Assembly (NCBI RefSeq): GCF_029626155.1
Contig: NZ_JARUBL010000001.1
Span: 7,406,501 to 7,470,500 of the forward strand
DNA from: Solwaraspora sp. WMMD1047
GTDB lineage: Bacteria; Actinomycetota; Actinomycetes; Mycobacteriales; Micromonosporaceae
Length of the DNA: 64,000 nucleotides
Direction of reading: 5' to 3'
The position numbers were made by a program, and so were the translations under genes. Each line of letters starts with the position of its first letter. The first letter of the stretch is position 1. Of this stretch, positions 35,689-44,739 are shown piece after piece. The notes under the pieces were generated by a model that was given only the letters and a program-made list of their open reading frames with translations, did no database searches and was not told where the DNA came from.

Positions 35689-36971
35689 CAGCCCACCCGG
35701 AGGTCGGCGGTGCGGAGGGCGGTCAACCACGGCATCAGTTCGCTGGCCCGGTGGACCGGCAGACCTCCCCCACCCGCGTCGCGTTCGCCGAACGAGACGA
35801 TGTCGTCCGGCGTCACCCCGGGGCCGGCGACCACGGTCGGCACCGGGTCCGGCGAGTGAATGCCCAGCTCGCATGGGGTGGCGTGATCGCAGGTGACCAC
35901 CAGCGTGTCGGCCGGGCGGAGCCCGGCGACCAACGGACCGACGAATGCGCAGTCGATGTCGGCGATCGCGGCCGTCTTCGCGGCCGGCTGCCCGTCGTGC
36001 CCCGGCTCGTCCGGTCCCTTGAGGTGGGCGAACACCACGTCGCTCGGGTCGGCCAGCAGGCGCGGCACCAGCTCGGCGTAGAACTCGGCGTCGGTCTGCC
36101 CCGGTCCCTTCCGGGCCACCACGAAGTCGGCGCCGATCAGCGAGGCCAGCCCGCGTTCGGCCGGGACCTGCCCGTACATCCGCAGCGACCCGCCAGCGAA
36201 CGGGGGCAGCGTGGGCAGGGTGTCCCCGCCGTCGCGGATCAACAGCAGGTTGGCCGGCCGCCGACCCTGCGCCACGCGCCGCCGGTTCACCTCGCTGCGC
36301 TGCAGCACCTCCGCGCTGGCCGTGACGAACTCGTTGACCACCGCCGCGGTACGGTGCGCCGCCGGGTCGTCCACCAGTGCCCGGCAGGGCAGCGGGCGGT
36401 TCTCCGGGGTCTTGACCGGGATGCCGAACGCCCCCACGTTGGCGAATCCCGGGTCGGTGTTGCTCACCCGCCCCGACAACGGCAGGCCGGTGCTGGAAAA
36501 GGCCAGGATGCCACGGTGCCGGGCGAAGCCGGTCAGCTCGAAGTGCAGCCCGTCACCCAGCCGTACGCCGGCGACGATCTCCGCCACCAACACCGCGAGG
36601 TCCTCGTCGGCCAGGTCCCGGGAGGTACGCCGGTCGAGCTGCCCGGTCCGCGGGTCCCAGCTGGCGAAGTTGATCCGGAATGCCACCGGGGTGCCTCCGG
36701 CGGACCAGAACCCCATGCCGAGCCCCTCCAACGGGCCCCGGCCGGTGTAGTGGCGTACCGGGTCGTAGCCGAGCAGCGCCATCGTGCCGGAGTCCGACTC
36801 CGGGGGCACGTCGGGCGCGATCACCTCGAGCAGGCCGCTGGCCCCACGCCGCGCGAGCGCGTCCAGGTGTGGGGTGGTGGCGGCCTCGAACGGCGTCCGG
36901 CCACCCAGCGCGCCGATCGGCCGGTCGGCGCCGCCGCACAGCGCGATGATGATGATGCGTCCGTCAGCCAT
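35688..36971 (-). CDS. phpH: Phosphoglycerate-mutase-like protein (PhpH), alkaline-phosphatase superfamily
   Basis: 427 residues from ATG at 36971, overlapping the nucleotidyltransferase stop by 8 bases. It resembles the archaeal-type cofactor-independent phosphoglycerate mutase: IALCGGADRPIG, SDSGTMALLGYDP (catalytic Ser region), ANLLLIRDGGD, HLKGPDEPGHDG and VTCDHATPCEL. In phosphinothricin biosynthesis it handles transfer of the carboxyphosphono group onto a three-carbon acceptor. The usual N-terminal Asp metal ligand appears as CGGAD instead of DGxxD, a possible sign of altered chemistry. Confidence 0.85.
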   Translation of the reverse strand: MADGRIIIIALCGGADRPIGALGGRTPFEAATTPHLDALARRGASGLLEVIAPDVPPESDSGTMALLGYDPVRHYTGRGPLEGLGMGFWSAGGTPVAFRINFASWDPRTGQLDRRTSRDLADEDLAVLVAEIVAGVRLGDGLHFELTGFARHRGILAFSSTGLPLSGRVSNTDPGFANVGAFGIPVKTPENRPLPCRALVDDPAAHRTAAVVNEFVTASAEVLQRSEVNRRRVAQGRRPANLLLIRDGGDTLPTLPPFAGGSLRMYGQVPAERGLASLIGADFVVARKGPGQTDAEFYAELVPRLLADPSDVVFAHLKGPDEPGHDGQPAAKTAAIADIDCAFVGPLVAGLRPADTLVVTCDHATPCELGIHSPDPVPTVVAGPGVTPDDIVSFGERDAGGGGLPVHRASELMPWLTALRTADLRVG

Positions 36972-37494
36972 GGTCTCTCTCCTCGATCACCCGGGCCACC
37001 GCGGGCGGCACCAGGTCGGTCCAGTCGTGCCCGGCGGCGATCGCGGCCCGTACCCGGGAACCGCTGATCGGCTTGTCGGTCCGCCGCCACATCACCTCGG
37101 TGGTCAGCCCCAGCCGGCGGAAGCGCTCCACCTTGGTGTCGCCCCACTCGTCGTAGACGGTCAGCAGGTAGACGGCCCGGTGGGGTGCGTAGTAGGCCAG
37201 CCGCTCAGGGAAGCTGTGCGGGAACGGCACGATCCGAAACCGGTCGGCGGTGACTCCCGCCTCACGCAGCGCGCCCTCCACCATCAGGTAGCGCTCGTAG
37301 TAGGTGAACGGATTGGACTCCGGCAGCCCGCGCAGCGGGTCGGTCTGCTCGACGGCGATCAGCGTGGGGTCCGGGTTGGTGATGCCGACGACCAGCAGGT
37401 CGGCGCGTTCGGCACCGGCGAGCAGATACTCCAGGTGGCCCCAGTGCAACGGCTGGAAGCGGCCGTGGATCACCGCGACCGGGTGCCGACTCAT
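36964..37494 (-). CDS. phpF: CMP-phosphonoformate cytidylyltransferase (PhpF, NMNAT-like)
   Basis: 176 residues from ATG at 37494 (ATGA overlap with the decarboxylase gene). It is a HxGH-type nucleotidyltransferase: VIHGRFQPLHWGH with the nucleotide-binding HWGH, and the late ISGSRVRAAI motif of NMN adenylyltransferases. The homologue in the bialaphos pathway activates phosphonoformate as its CMP ester. Its length and close fit to archaeal NMNAT raise an alternative NAD role, but the position inside this operon argues against it. Confidence 0.88.
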   Translation of the reverse strand: MSRHPVAVIHGRFQPLHWGHLEYLLAGAERADLLVVGITNPDPTLIAVEQTDPLRGLPESNPFTYYERYLMVEGALREAGVTADRFRIVPFPHSFPERLAYYAPHRAVYLLTVYDEWGDTKVERFRRLGLTTEVMWRRTDKPISGSRVRAAIAAGHDWTDLVPPAVARVIEERDHG

Positions 37495-38678
37495 CGCTTC
37501 TCCCCAGCCGTCAGCGGCGCTGCGGCGACCGGGGTGGTTTCGGTTGGGGCGGTGACGAAGGACCGGAAGCGCCGGGCCACTTCGGCCGGAGTCACGGTGG
37601 GGCGCCCCAGCCCGCCCAGCGCCCCGGCGCGGATGGGCAGGTGGATGAGGGCGGGCCCGGCCCCGGCGAGCGCCGCCGGCAGGATGTCGGCCAGTTCCGG
37701 TATCGAGGAACAGGTGTATACGTCGCGGTAGCCGCAGGCCGCGGCGACGCCGGCGAGGTCGATGCCGACGGACCCGGTGGACTGCCCGCCGGTGGATTCG
37801 TGCTGCCCGTTGTCGAGCACCAGATGCACCAGCCCGGCCCGACCGTACCGGCCCACCGTCGCCAGTGCCCCCAGCCGCATCAGCACCCCGCCGTCGCCGT
37901 CGATCACGATGACCGGCCGGGTCGTCTGGGTGGCCACGCCCAACCCGACCGACGCCGCCGACCCCATCGCACCGACCAGGTAGAAGTTGGCCGGGCGGTC
38001 GTCGAGTGTGTACAGCTCCCGGCTGGTGTACCCGGTGGCCGAGATCAGTGCCGCGTCGACCGGCGCGGTGGCGAGCAGTGCGCTCAGCACCTCGGCCCGG
38101 GCCGGTAGCTGCGGCGGGTCCGGCGACCGGCGTACGGTGCACGCGGACCTCGGGACAGGGTCCTCGTACAGCGTCGCCGGGGCCACCGTGTCCTTCTGCA
38201 TGACGATGGCGTACGGCCGCCGTCCCGTGCTCATGTGCCGCGACGCCGAGCTGAGGACCCGGGACAGCCGCACCGGCTCGGTGGGCAGCAGATCCCACGG
38301 GACCTCCATCAGGTCGAGCAGGTCGGTGGTGGTCCGACCCATCAACGCGTGCTGCGGCTCGTCGCGGTACCCGGGCTCGCCGCGCCAGGTGACGAGCAGC
38401 AGCGCGGGGATCGACGCCGGATGGAGCAGTGACGTCAGGGGGTTGACCATGTTCCCGAGGCCCGAGTTCTGGCCGATCGCGCAGCCGAGTCCGCCGCCGA
38501 GCCAGGCGCCGGCGGCGACGGCGACGGCCTCGCCCTCCTGGGTGGCCGCCAGATAGCACACCCGGGGATCGCTGATCGCCTGGTTGATCACCGGCGTCAG
38601 GTAGGAGCACGGCACACCGCTGACCAGCGTGACGCCGTGGTCGACCAGCCCTTCCAGCACGTTCGTCGACGGGATCAC
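37491..38678 (-). CDS. ppd: Phosphonopyruvate decarboxylase
   Basis: 395 residues from GTG at 38678, GTGA-overlapped with the PEP mutase gene. It is a ThDP-dependent decarboxylase: VSGVPCSYLTPVINQAI at the start, QEGEAVAVAAGAWLGG with the catalytic Glu, QNSGLGNMVNPLTSL, and the ThDP motif GDGGVLMRLGALATVG through HLVLDNGQHESTGGQ. It drives the unfavourable PEP mutase reaction forward by converting phosphonopyruvate to phosphonoacetaldehyde. Confidence 0.95.
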   Translation of the reverse strand: MIPSTNVLEGLVDHGVTLVSGVPCSYLTPVINQAISDPRVCYLAATQEGEAVAVAAGAWLGGGLGCAIGQNSGLGNMVNPLTSLLHPASIPALLLVTWRGEPGYRDEPQHALMGRTTTDLLDLMEVPWDLLPTEPVRLSRVLSSASRHMSTGRRPYAIVMQKDTVAPATLYEDPVPRSACTVRRSPDPPQLPARAEVLSALLATAPVDAALISATGYTSRELYTLDDRPANFYLVGAMGSAASVGLGVATQTTRPVIVIDGDGGVLMRLGALATVGRYGRAGLVHLVLDNGQHESTGGQSTGSVGIDLAGVAAACGYRDVYTCSSIPELADILPAALAGAGPALIHLPIRAGALGGLGRPTVTPAEVARRFRSFVTAPTETTPVAAAPLTAGEKR

Positions 38679-39616
38679 CGGACCGGGGCCCCGGCGTCGC
38701 GCGACCCGCGAGGCTCCCAGTGTGTGTACCGCTGTTCCTCCTGTTCCAGATCCTCGTACCGGTACAGCGAGAAGATCTCCTTGAGTGGCGCGATGCGATC
38801 CTCGACGCCGCTGACGCTCTCCGCAGCCAGTACGGTCCGGCAGGTGTCCCGGATGGCCGCGTAGGCGGCCCGCATGCCGTGGTTGGCCCAGATCACCCCG
38901 GCGATGCCGAGTTCCTGGAAGGCCGACATGTCGGTGCGGTGGTACGTGGTCGGGGCGATGATCACCGGGCGTACGTCGCCCCACTGCCGGCAGAAGTCCG
39001 CGATCTCCCCCACGTCGGGCTTGCGTGAGTGGATGAAGATCGCGTCGGCGCCGGCCTCGACGTAGGCCGCCGCCCGGTCCAGCGCCTCGGCGACGGTGCC
39101 CCCGGCGATCAGCGTCTCCGTCCGTGCCACCAGCATGAACCCTGGATCATCGAGCCCATCGCGGCAGGCCATCAGCTTGCCGCAGAACTCGCTCACCGGC
39201 GCGAGGCGGTGTCCGTCGCCGAAGAACGAGTTCATCTTCGGGAACACCTTGTCCTCCAGACACACACCGGCCGCACCGACCCCGTCGGCTGCCCTCACGA
39301 AGCGTCGGGCGGTGTTGAAGTTGCCGTAACCCGTGTCACCGTCGACCAGGATCGGTCGGTCGCTGGCCTGGGTCATGGTGCCGACGAGCGCGACCAACTG
39401 GTTCCACGACGCCTCGTCGCTGTCCCGTACGCCGAGCGCGGTCGACATGCACAGGCCGGACGCCCAGAGCGCCGCGAAGCCTTCCGCGCTGGCGATCCGA
39501 GTGCTCATCCCATCGTGCACGCCCATCAGCTGGGTGCTGGCGCCATAGGTCAGTAGTCGACGCAGGCGGACACCGGCCGATGGGCTCGCCCCGCCACCAA
39601 TCTCGGAGTAGGACAC
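38675..39616 (-). CDS. pepM: Phosphoenolpyruvate phosphomutase
   Basis: 313 residues from GTG at 39616, preferred because GGAGG precedes it at proper spacing; a GTG four codons earlier (39628) is the alternative. It contains the diagnostic PEP mutase motif EDKVFPKMNS, with VDGDTGYGN (metal-binding Asp) and LVARTETLIAGG. It makes the first C-P bond by converting PEP to phosphonopyruvate, the entry step of nearly all natural phosphonates. The isocitrate-lyase-like homologue at 33599 lacks this motif, which separates the two roles. Confidence 0.95.
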   Translation of the reverse strand: MSYSEIGGGASPSAGVRLRRLLTYGASTQLMGVHDGMSTRIASAEGFAALWASGLCMSTALGVRDSDEASWNQLVALVGTMTQASDRPILVDGDTGYGNFNTARRFVRAADGVGAAGVCLEDKVFPKMNSFFGDGHRLAPVSEFCGKLMACRDGLDDPGFMLVARTETLIAGGTVAEALDRAAAYVEAGADAIFIHSRKPDVGEIADFCRQWGDVRPVIIAPTTYHRTDMSAFQELGIAGVIWANHGMRAAYAAIRDTCRTVLAAESVSGVEDRIAPLKEIFSLYRYEDLEQEEQRYTHWEPRGSRDAGAPVR

Positions 39617-39694
39617 CAGACCCTCCACTTCGGGCTGTCACCGCACCGACCCTGCGGCGGTGTGGTATCGACTTTGCGGGCGTCGCTGCCCTCG

Positions 39695-40711
39695 CTACGC
39701 GACCCGGCCCTGATCCGGCGGTATGCCGTCGACCAGCAGGGCGCGAACGCCGGTCGCCACCCGGCGCCGGAGACTGAGCTCGGACTCCACCGAGAGGAAG
39801 GCCCGGTGCGAGCTGACCACCACGTCGTCGCGATCGAGCAGCTTGCGGGTGACCGGGCCGACGTTGGGATCCTCCGGCGAGAAGACGTCCGATCCGAAGC
39901 CGCCGAGACGGCCCGACTCGAGCGCGGCGAGTACCGCCTCGGGGTCGACCAGGCGGCCACGCGCGGTGTTGACCAGGAACGCTCCCGGACGGGCGTGGGC
40001 CAGCGCGCCGCTGTCGATCAGGTGCTCGGTCTCCGGGGTGAGTGCGGCGTGCAGGACGACGGCGTCCGCGACGCCGAACAGCTCGGCGACACTGTCCACC
40101 GCCGTGACGCCGTGACCGGCCGGCACGTCCGCGGGCACGTACGGGTCGTAGGCGTAGACCCGCCGGTAGAAGGCCTGCAGCTTGCGGGAGGTGGCCCGGC
40201 CGATCCGGCCGAAACCGACGATGCCGACGTCCCGTACGGCGGTGCGGCGCGGGACGCCGCCACGGTGGATCCCCCATCGACCGGCCCGGATCAACCGGTC
40301 CTGCAGCGGAACGTGCCGTTCCAGCGCGAGCAGCAGGGCGACGGTGTGGGTGCTCACCTCGTCACCGCAGTAGTCGGGCACGTTGAACCCGCAGACGCCC
40401 CGGGTCCGCAGCAGGTCGGCGTTGAGGTTGTCGATGCCCACGCCGCTACGCGCGACGACGCGACACCGCGGTCCGGCCGCGTCGAGCAGTTCCGGTGTCA
40501 CCGGACAGCGGTAGATCACCAGGCCGTCGGCACCGCGCACCGCGTCGAGCAGGCGCTCGTCGGTGGCGTACCCGCGGTCGTGGGGCGCGAAGTCGAGCCC
40601 GACATCGGTGCCGAACACCTCATGTTCCACGTGGGCGCGGGCAGCGTCGAACACGCCCGCTCCGTCGACGGCCCAGGCCGGATCGGTGTAGACCACGCGC
40701 GGCGCACTCAC
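39695..40711 (-). CDS. phpE: D-2-hydroxyacid dehydrogenase family protein (PhpE-like)
   Basis: 338 residues from GTG at 40711, overlapping the dioxygenase stop (GTGA). It is a phosphoglycerate-dehydrogenase-like protein: VARSGVGIDNLN, NAD-binding VGFGRIGRATSRKL, catalytic Arg in NTARGRLVD and the late acid-His pair ending SSHRAF. In the bialaphos route PhpE acts on hydroxymethylphosphonate on the way to phosphonoformate. A gap of about 80 bases follows before pepM, the longest within the operon. Confidence 0.85.
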   Translation of the reverse strand: MSAPRVVYTDPAWAVDGAGVFDAARAHVEHEVFGTDVGLDFAPHDRGYATDERLLDAVRGADGLVIYRCPVTPELLDAAGPRCRVVARSGVGIDNLNADLLRTRGVCGFNVPDYCGDEVSTHTVALLLALERHVPLQDRLIRAGRWGIHRGGVPRRTAVRDVGIVGFGRIGRATSRKLQAFYRRVYAYDPYVPADVPAGHGVTAVDSVAELFGVADAVVLHAALTPETEHLIDSGALAHARPGAFLVNTARGRLVDPEAVLAALESGRLGGFGSDVFSPEDPNVGPVTRKLLDRDDVVVSSHRAFLSVESELSLRRRVATGVRALLVDGIPPDQGRVA

Positions 40712-42027
40712 GAGTCGTAACCCCAGCCGTGCGTGTCGCGCCGGGCGCGCCGGATCGTGGTCGCCGGGGCGTACGTGTTGCTCAGCTCGATCAGATCTAG
40801 CACGCCGACGTGCATCCCGGAGCTGAGTTTGAGTACCGCGCCGTCCCCGGTCCAGCGATGGGCGACGAACGGGCCCACCCAGGCCGATCCGTCCGGCCCG
40901 GACGTGGCGGTACGCAAGCGGCCGTCCTGGTCGGTCCACTCCAGCGTGAGCTCGCCGTCGAGGATCAGGTAGTGGGTCTCGGCCGGCTCCGCCATCACAC
41001 CGCCCGCCTCGCCGCTCACCTGGACGAACAGGCCGATCAGATCGGGCAGGTGCGGTGCGCTGGCGGTCGAGGCGACCCGGTAGCCGAGGAAGTCGCGGAC
41101 GGAGGCGCGGGTCGCGTCCAGGCTCTGGTAGGTCTTGCCCACCGGGTCGTGCCGCCGGACCGGCGGCAGCAGCAGCCGGTAGTCGAACCCGAGCGTGGCG
41201 CCCAGTTCCCGCAGCAGGCCCGGATGTCCGGCCGGGTCGGCGAGCGCGGCGGCCAGGTCGGCCTCGCTCACCCCGATCGCCGCGGCGGCACTGGCCTCGT
41301 CGTACCCCCGGGCGCCGAACAGCAGTCCGGCCATCTCGGCCGGGGGCAACCCTGACTCGATGAGCTTGGTGAACCGGTCGAATGCCGGATCAGCCCACAG
41401 GTTCAGGTCGTCGATCAGCCCGCCCAGGTTCGCCTGGCCGGTGTAGGAGACGATCCGGGCCGGCTCGGTCCCGACCAGCGAGTACGTGTGCGGGCAGTAC
41501 GAGGGCTCGACATAGGACTCACCGATGATCCAGCTGTCCGGTCCGGTGTTCGCCGCGATCGTCTGCCAGGTGTCCCGGTTCAGCTCGGTGCCCCACCGGC
41601 CGTGGATGTCGCCCGGGCCGAGATTGACGGTGATGGCCGGCTCCAGGTGCCCCTTGTTCAGGGCCGGGAGACGGTCCGCGGGACAGAGAATGTCCAGGAT
41701 GACCGGGGCGACGCGCCCGTGCGGCACGGCCATCGTGTAGTAGTTGTAGAAGTGGATGCCGTCGCGCTGGATCGGGCGGCGGCTGGCGTACAGGTCCTCG
41801 GCCGACTGCCACTGCACGGTCAACCCGGAGGCGCCGGTGGTTTCCAGCTGCGCCGTCGAGACGCGTAACGCCGTGGCCACCGAGGCGATCACGTCGTCGG
41901 CGACCGGAGCCCCGTCGAGCAGCGCCTGAAGGTCGGTCGGGGACACACCGGCGTGCTGCGCGAGCAGCGCTGGTGTCAGCTTGCGCGCATTCACCCAGTG
42001 GTTGAGTTTGAACGGGTCTACCGGCAT
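40708..42027 (-). CDS. phpD: 2-hydroxyethylphosphonate dioxygenase (HEPD)
   Basis: 439 residues from ATG at 42027 with GGAGGAACC upstream; overlaps phpC by 10 bases. It is a cupin non-haem iron enzyme with an N-terminal helical domain (KLNHWVNARKLTPALLAQHA, conserved Lys 16). Iron ligands match HEPD: His 127 in NKGHLEPA, Glu 174 and His 180 in ESYVEPSYCPH. HEPD uses O2 to cleave the C-C bond of 2-hydroxyethylphosphonate, giving hydroxymethylphosphonate and formate. Close relatives make methylphosphonate instead, but the pathway here needs hydroxymethylphosphonate. Confidence 0.93.
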   Translation of the reverse strand: MPVDPFKLNHWVNARKLTPALLAQHAGVSPTDLQALLDGAPVADDVIASVATALRVSTAQLETTGASGLTVQWQSAEDLYASRRPIQRDGIHFYNYYTMAVPHGRVAPVILDILCPADRLPALNKGHLEPAITVNLGPGDIHGRWGTELNRDTWQTIAANTGPDSWIIGESYVEPSYCPHTYSLVGTEPARIVSYTGQANLGGLIDDLNLWADPAFDRFTKLIESGLPPAEMAGLLFGARGYDEASAAAAIGVSEADLAAALADPAGHPGLLRELGATLGFDYRLLLPPVRRHDPVGKTYQSLDATRASVRDFLGYRVASTASAPHLPDLIGLFVQVSGEAGGVMAEPAETHYLILDGELTLEWTDQDGRLRTATSGPDGSAWVGPFVAHRWTGDGAVLKLSSGMHVGVLDLIELSNTYAPATTIRRARRDTHGWGYDS

Positions 42028-43187
42028 GGTTCCTCCGCGTCGCGGCGGCTGGCGAGCCACCGCGTGAGTCCGGGAAGGTCAAGCCTGCGTGGGTTGTCGG
42101 CGCTGCGCGGGTAGGCGAGCGCCTCGCGGGCCAGGTGTTCAGGGGAGTAGGGAATCCGGTCCAGGGTGGCCAGGCCGTGCCGGTCGAGGAACGCCTCGAT
42201 CCGCTTGTCCGCGTCCGGGGCGTCGGACGCGCCGAGTGCGGCCACGATCCGGGCCACGACGTCCCGTACCCGGTCCGGTCCGCGCGGGTCCGCGCAGTCG
42301 TCGTCGGTGACGGCGGCGTTGAAGCGCAGGATCCGGCCGAACGTCACACCACAGGCGTGCCCGTGTGCCAGTCCGGCGTGCAGGGTCAACGGGTACGACA
42401 GGGCGTGCACCACGGTCGTCGGGGCCAGTGCGATGGCCCGGCCGGACAGGTGCCCGGCGGACTGCAGGACCATCCGGACCGCCGCGTCCGGTGGGCCGGC
42501 TCCGAGCCGTTCCAGCAGCGAGCCGGCCAGGGTCACCGCGGCGAGCCCGTACGCCGTGGACTCCGCCGTGGCCCGCAGCGACCACGCCGCCTCGGCGCCC
42601 TGACACAGCGTGTCCAGCAGTCCGGCGGCGCACTGGGCGGCGGTCAGACCGCCCAGCAGGTCGGGGTCGAGCAGGGCGGCCGCCGGCGGTGCCGTGCCCA
42701 ACGACAGCTTGCGGTGCGGATCGCGCTGCCAGACGGTGGCGAACGGGGTGACCTCCGCGCCGGTGCCGGCGGTGGTGGGCACGGCCACCAGACGGACCGG
42801 CGTGGGTGGCGGCGTGGCCCGCCCGGTGCATGCCGCGGTGACGGCGGCGGCGTCCAACTCCACCCCGCCGGTCAGTGTCACAGCAGCCTTCGCGGCGTCC
42901 AGCACGGATCCACCGCCGACCGCGACGACCACCTCGGCGTGGCAGTCACGTAGTTGCCGGGCCAGCGCCGCGACGCCGGCGGGGCGCACCTCGCCCTGGT
43001 GGGTGATCCATGCCGGCCGGAGTTCACCGACCGCGCGACGGACGTCCGCCGCCCACGGGCGATCGTCGAATCCTCCGCCGATCACCACCGCGGTCCGTGC
43101 CCCCGCCCGGGGCTGGAGTGAGCATCGGGCGGCGACGGCGGGAAGGGCGTGGATGCTACCCGGACCCACGACGAGATCGACCGACAT
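42018..43187 (-). CDS. phpC: Phosphonoacetaldehyde reductase (iron-containing alcohol dehydrogenase)
   Basis: 389 residues from ATG at 43187 with GGGAGGG upstream; first gene of the minus-strand biosynthetic operon. Group III alcohol dehydrogenase: VAVGGGSVLDAAKA, VPTTAGTGAEVTP, and metal-binding residues in LDTLCQGAEA, HALSYPL and LAHGHACG. PhpC reduces phosphonoacetaldehyde to 2-hydroxyethylphosphonate, the substrate of the dioxygenase encoded next. Confidence 0.92.
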   Translation of the reverse strand: MSVDLVVGPGSIHALPAVAARCSLQPRAGARTAVVIGGGFDDRPWAADVRRAVGELRPAWITHQGEVRPAGVAALARQLRDCHAEVVVAVGGGSVLDAAKAAVTLTGGVELDAAAVTAACTGRATPPPTPVRLVAVPTTAGTGAEVTPFATVWQRDPHRKLSLGTAPPAAALLDPDLLGGLTAAQCAAGLLDTLCQGAEAAWSLRATAESTAYGLAAVTLAGSLLERLGAGPPDAAVRMVLQSAGHLSGRAIALAPTTVVHALSYPLTLHAGLAHGHACGVTFGRILRFNAAVTDDDCADPRGPDRVRDVVARIVAALGASDAPDADKRIEAFLDRHGLATLDRIPYSPEHLAREALAYPRSADNPRRLDLPGLTRWLASRRDAEEPCR

Positions 43188-43413
43188 CTACCCTCCCCAG
43201 CAACGTGGTAGTTGCACTGAATGGAGAATCCTCGATGTTCCGCCGGTGCGTCAACCCGGTGAATGGTCGACATGGCAAGTTGCCGTACATGATCATTTAA
43301 CCTTTTCGACACATGCCCTGGTCGCAATAGACATCTAGGGATGTGAACAGGTTGATGCTTGACAAGATCTATCGTGCGACCGACTCTGGGTGACGTACCG
43401 GGAGAGGCGGAAC
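43188..43413. promoter_or_regulatory. Divergent promoter region for both biosynthetic operons
   Basis: 226 bases between phpC (minus) and the condensation-domain gene (plus), noticeably AT-richer than its surroundings. TTGACA at 43359-43364 is followed after 17 bases by GACTCT, a weak -10, and would drive the plus-strand operon. An 8-bp palindrome ATGATCAT lies near 43290, followed by TTTAACCTTTTC. This is the natural control point for the whole pathway; the exact sites are uncertain. Confidence 0.5.
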
Positions 43414-44739
43414 ATGGTCGACGCTTTCGAGCTGCGGGATGTTCGACGAGAACGGGTCAGCCGACTGTTGCGGGAACGCAACAGTCGTTTCCGGACCTTT
43501 CCGATGTCACTGCAGCAACGGGGGATCTGGTTCATCCAGCAGTTGCTGACCCACACGACGGCCTATCTCGTACCGCTGGCGGTGCCGCTTCCCCAGCGAC
43601 ACGACCCGGAACACGTCCGCCGGGCGGTCGCCCTCGTGGTGGCGCACCATTCGAGCCTGCGCACCACGATCGACATTGACGGATTGACCTTCGAACCGGT
43701 GCAGCGGGTCCACGCCACGATCGCCGTGCCGGTGCCGCACACCGACCTGAGCGCCCTGCCGCCGGACGAGGCGGAGGCGGCCGCCGCCGAACTCAGCCGG
43801 CGGGAGGCGACCACGCCGGTCGACCTGGAGCGCGGGCCGCTGATCCGGACCCGCCTGCTCGACCTGCCCGCCGACCGGCAACGGCTGCTGCTCACTCTCC
43901 ACCACCTGATCGCCGACGGCTGGTCCCTGCACCTGCTGATCCAGGACCTGCTTGCCGCCCTGGCGGCGGTTCGGCACGGCCGATCACCGATGTTGCGCCG
44001 GGCACCCTGTAGCTACCACGACTGGGCGGCGTGGCAACGGGCCCGGTCCGCCGACGACTGGCAGCCCCATCTGAGGTTCTACCGGGACCTGCTGCGCGGC
44101 GCGCCGCCGGTGCTCACCCTGCCCACCGACCGGCCCCGCCCCGCCACCCCGACCCAGGCAGGTGACCGGCACGTCTGGACCCTGCCGCCCGGGACGCTCT
44201 CCGCGCTGCACGAGCGGGCCCGCGCCAGCGGCACCACGCTGTACTGCGTACTGCTCGCCGCCCTCGCGGTGGTGCTGTCCCGACACAGTGGCCAGGACCG
44301 CGTGGTGATCGGCACGCCGATGGCGAACCGGACCCACCCCGCCCTGCAGGACGTCATCGGCTACTTCGTCACCGTCGGGGTGCTGCCGGTCACGGTCACC
44401 GCACCACGGGCGGCGCTGCTGAACCAGGTGCACCGGCAGCTGGTCGACGTGCTGGCCCACCAGGAACTGCCCTTCTCCATGCTGGTGGAGGAGCTCGCCC
44501 CGCCGCGCAGCCTCAGCGTGCATCCGATCTTCCAGGTCATGCTGGCCCTGCAGAACACGCCGGACGCGTGGCAGACCGAGCAGCTGCAGCAACCCGTCTC
44601 CGAGGCCAAGTTCGACCTCACGTTCAACGCCGTCGAGACGCCCGACGGCCTGCGGGTGGACTGCGTGTACGCGACCGACCTGTTCGACCACGCGACGGTC
44701 GTCCGCCTGTGCGACGAGTTCACCCGAGAACTCACGTGA
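43414..44739 (+). CDS. Stand-alone NRPS condensation domain (PhsB N-terminal half)
   Basis: 441 residues from ATG at 43414 with a GGGAGAGGCGG site. A single condensation domain: FPMSLQQRGIWFIQQL, catalytic HHLIADGWS, and TPMANRTHPALQDVIGYFV. It ends in GTGA, the start of the next gene, so the normal C-A-T module is split into two coupled proteins. By position it should join N-acetyl-demethylphosphinothricin from PhsA to the amino acid on the following A-T protein. Confidence 0.85.
   Translation: MVDAFELRDVRRERVSRLLRERNSRFRTFPMSLQQRGIWFIQQLLTHTTAYLVPLAVPLPQRHDPEHVRRAVALVVAHHSSLRTTIDIDGLTFEPVQRVHATIAVPVPHTDLSALPPDEAEAAAAELSRREATTPVDLERGPLIRTRLLDLPADRQRLLLTLHHLIADGWSLHLLIQDLLAALAAVRHGRSPMLRRAPCSYHDWAAWQRARSADDWQPHLRFYRDLLRGAPPVLTLPTDRPRPATPTQAGDRHVWTLPPGTLSALHERARASGTTLYCVLLAALAVVLSRHSGQDRVVIGTPMANRTHPALQDVIGYFVTVGVLPVTVTAPRAALLNQVHRQLVDVLAHQELPFSMLVEELAPPRSLSVHPIFQVMLALQNTPDAWQTEQLQQPVSEAKFDLTFNAVETPDGLRVDCVYATDLFDHATVVRLCDEFTRELT

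Noticed and set aside
33599-39616. Reading the cluster as a fosfomycin or FR-900098 type pathway
   Set aside because: CPEP mutase, PhpK, Pat and the enolase/mutase/cytidylyltransferase set are specific to phosphinothricin chemistry.
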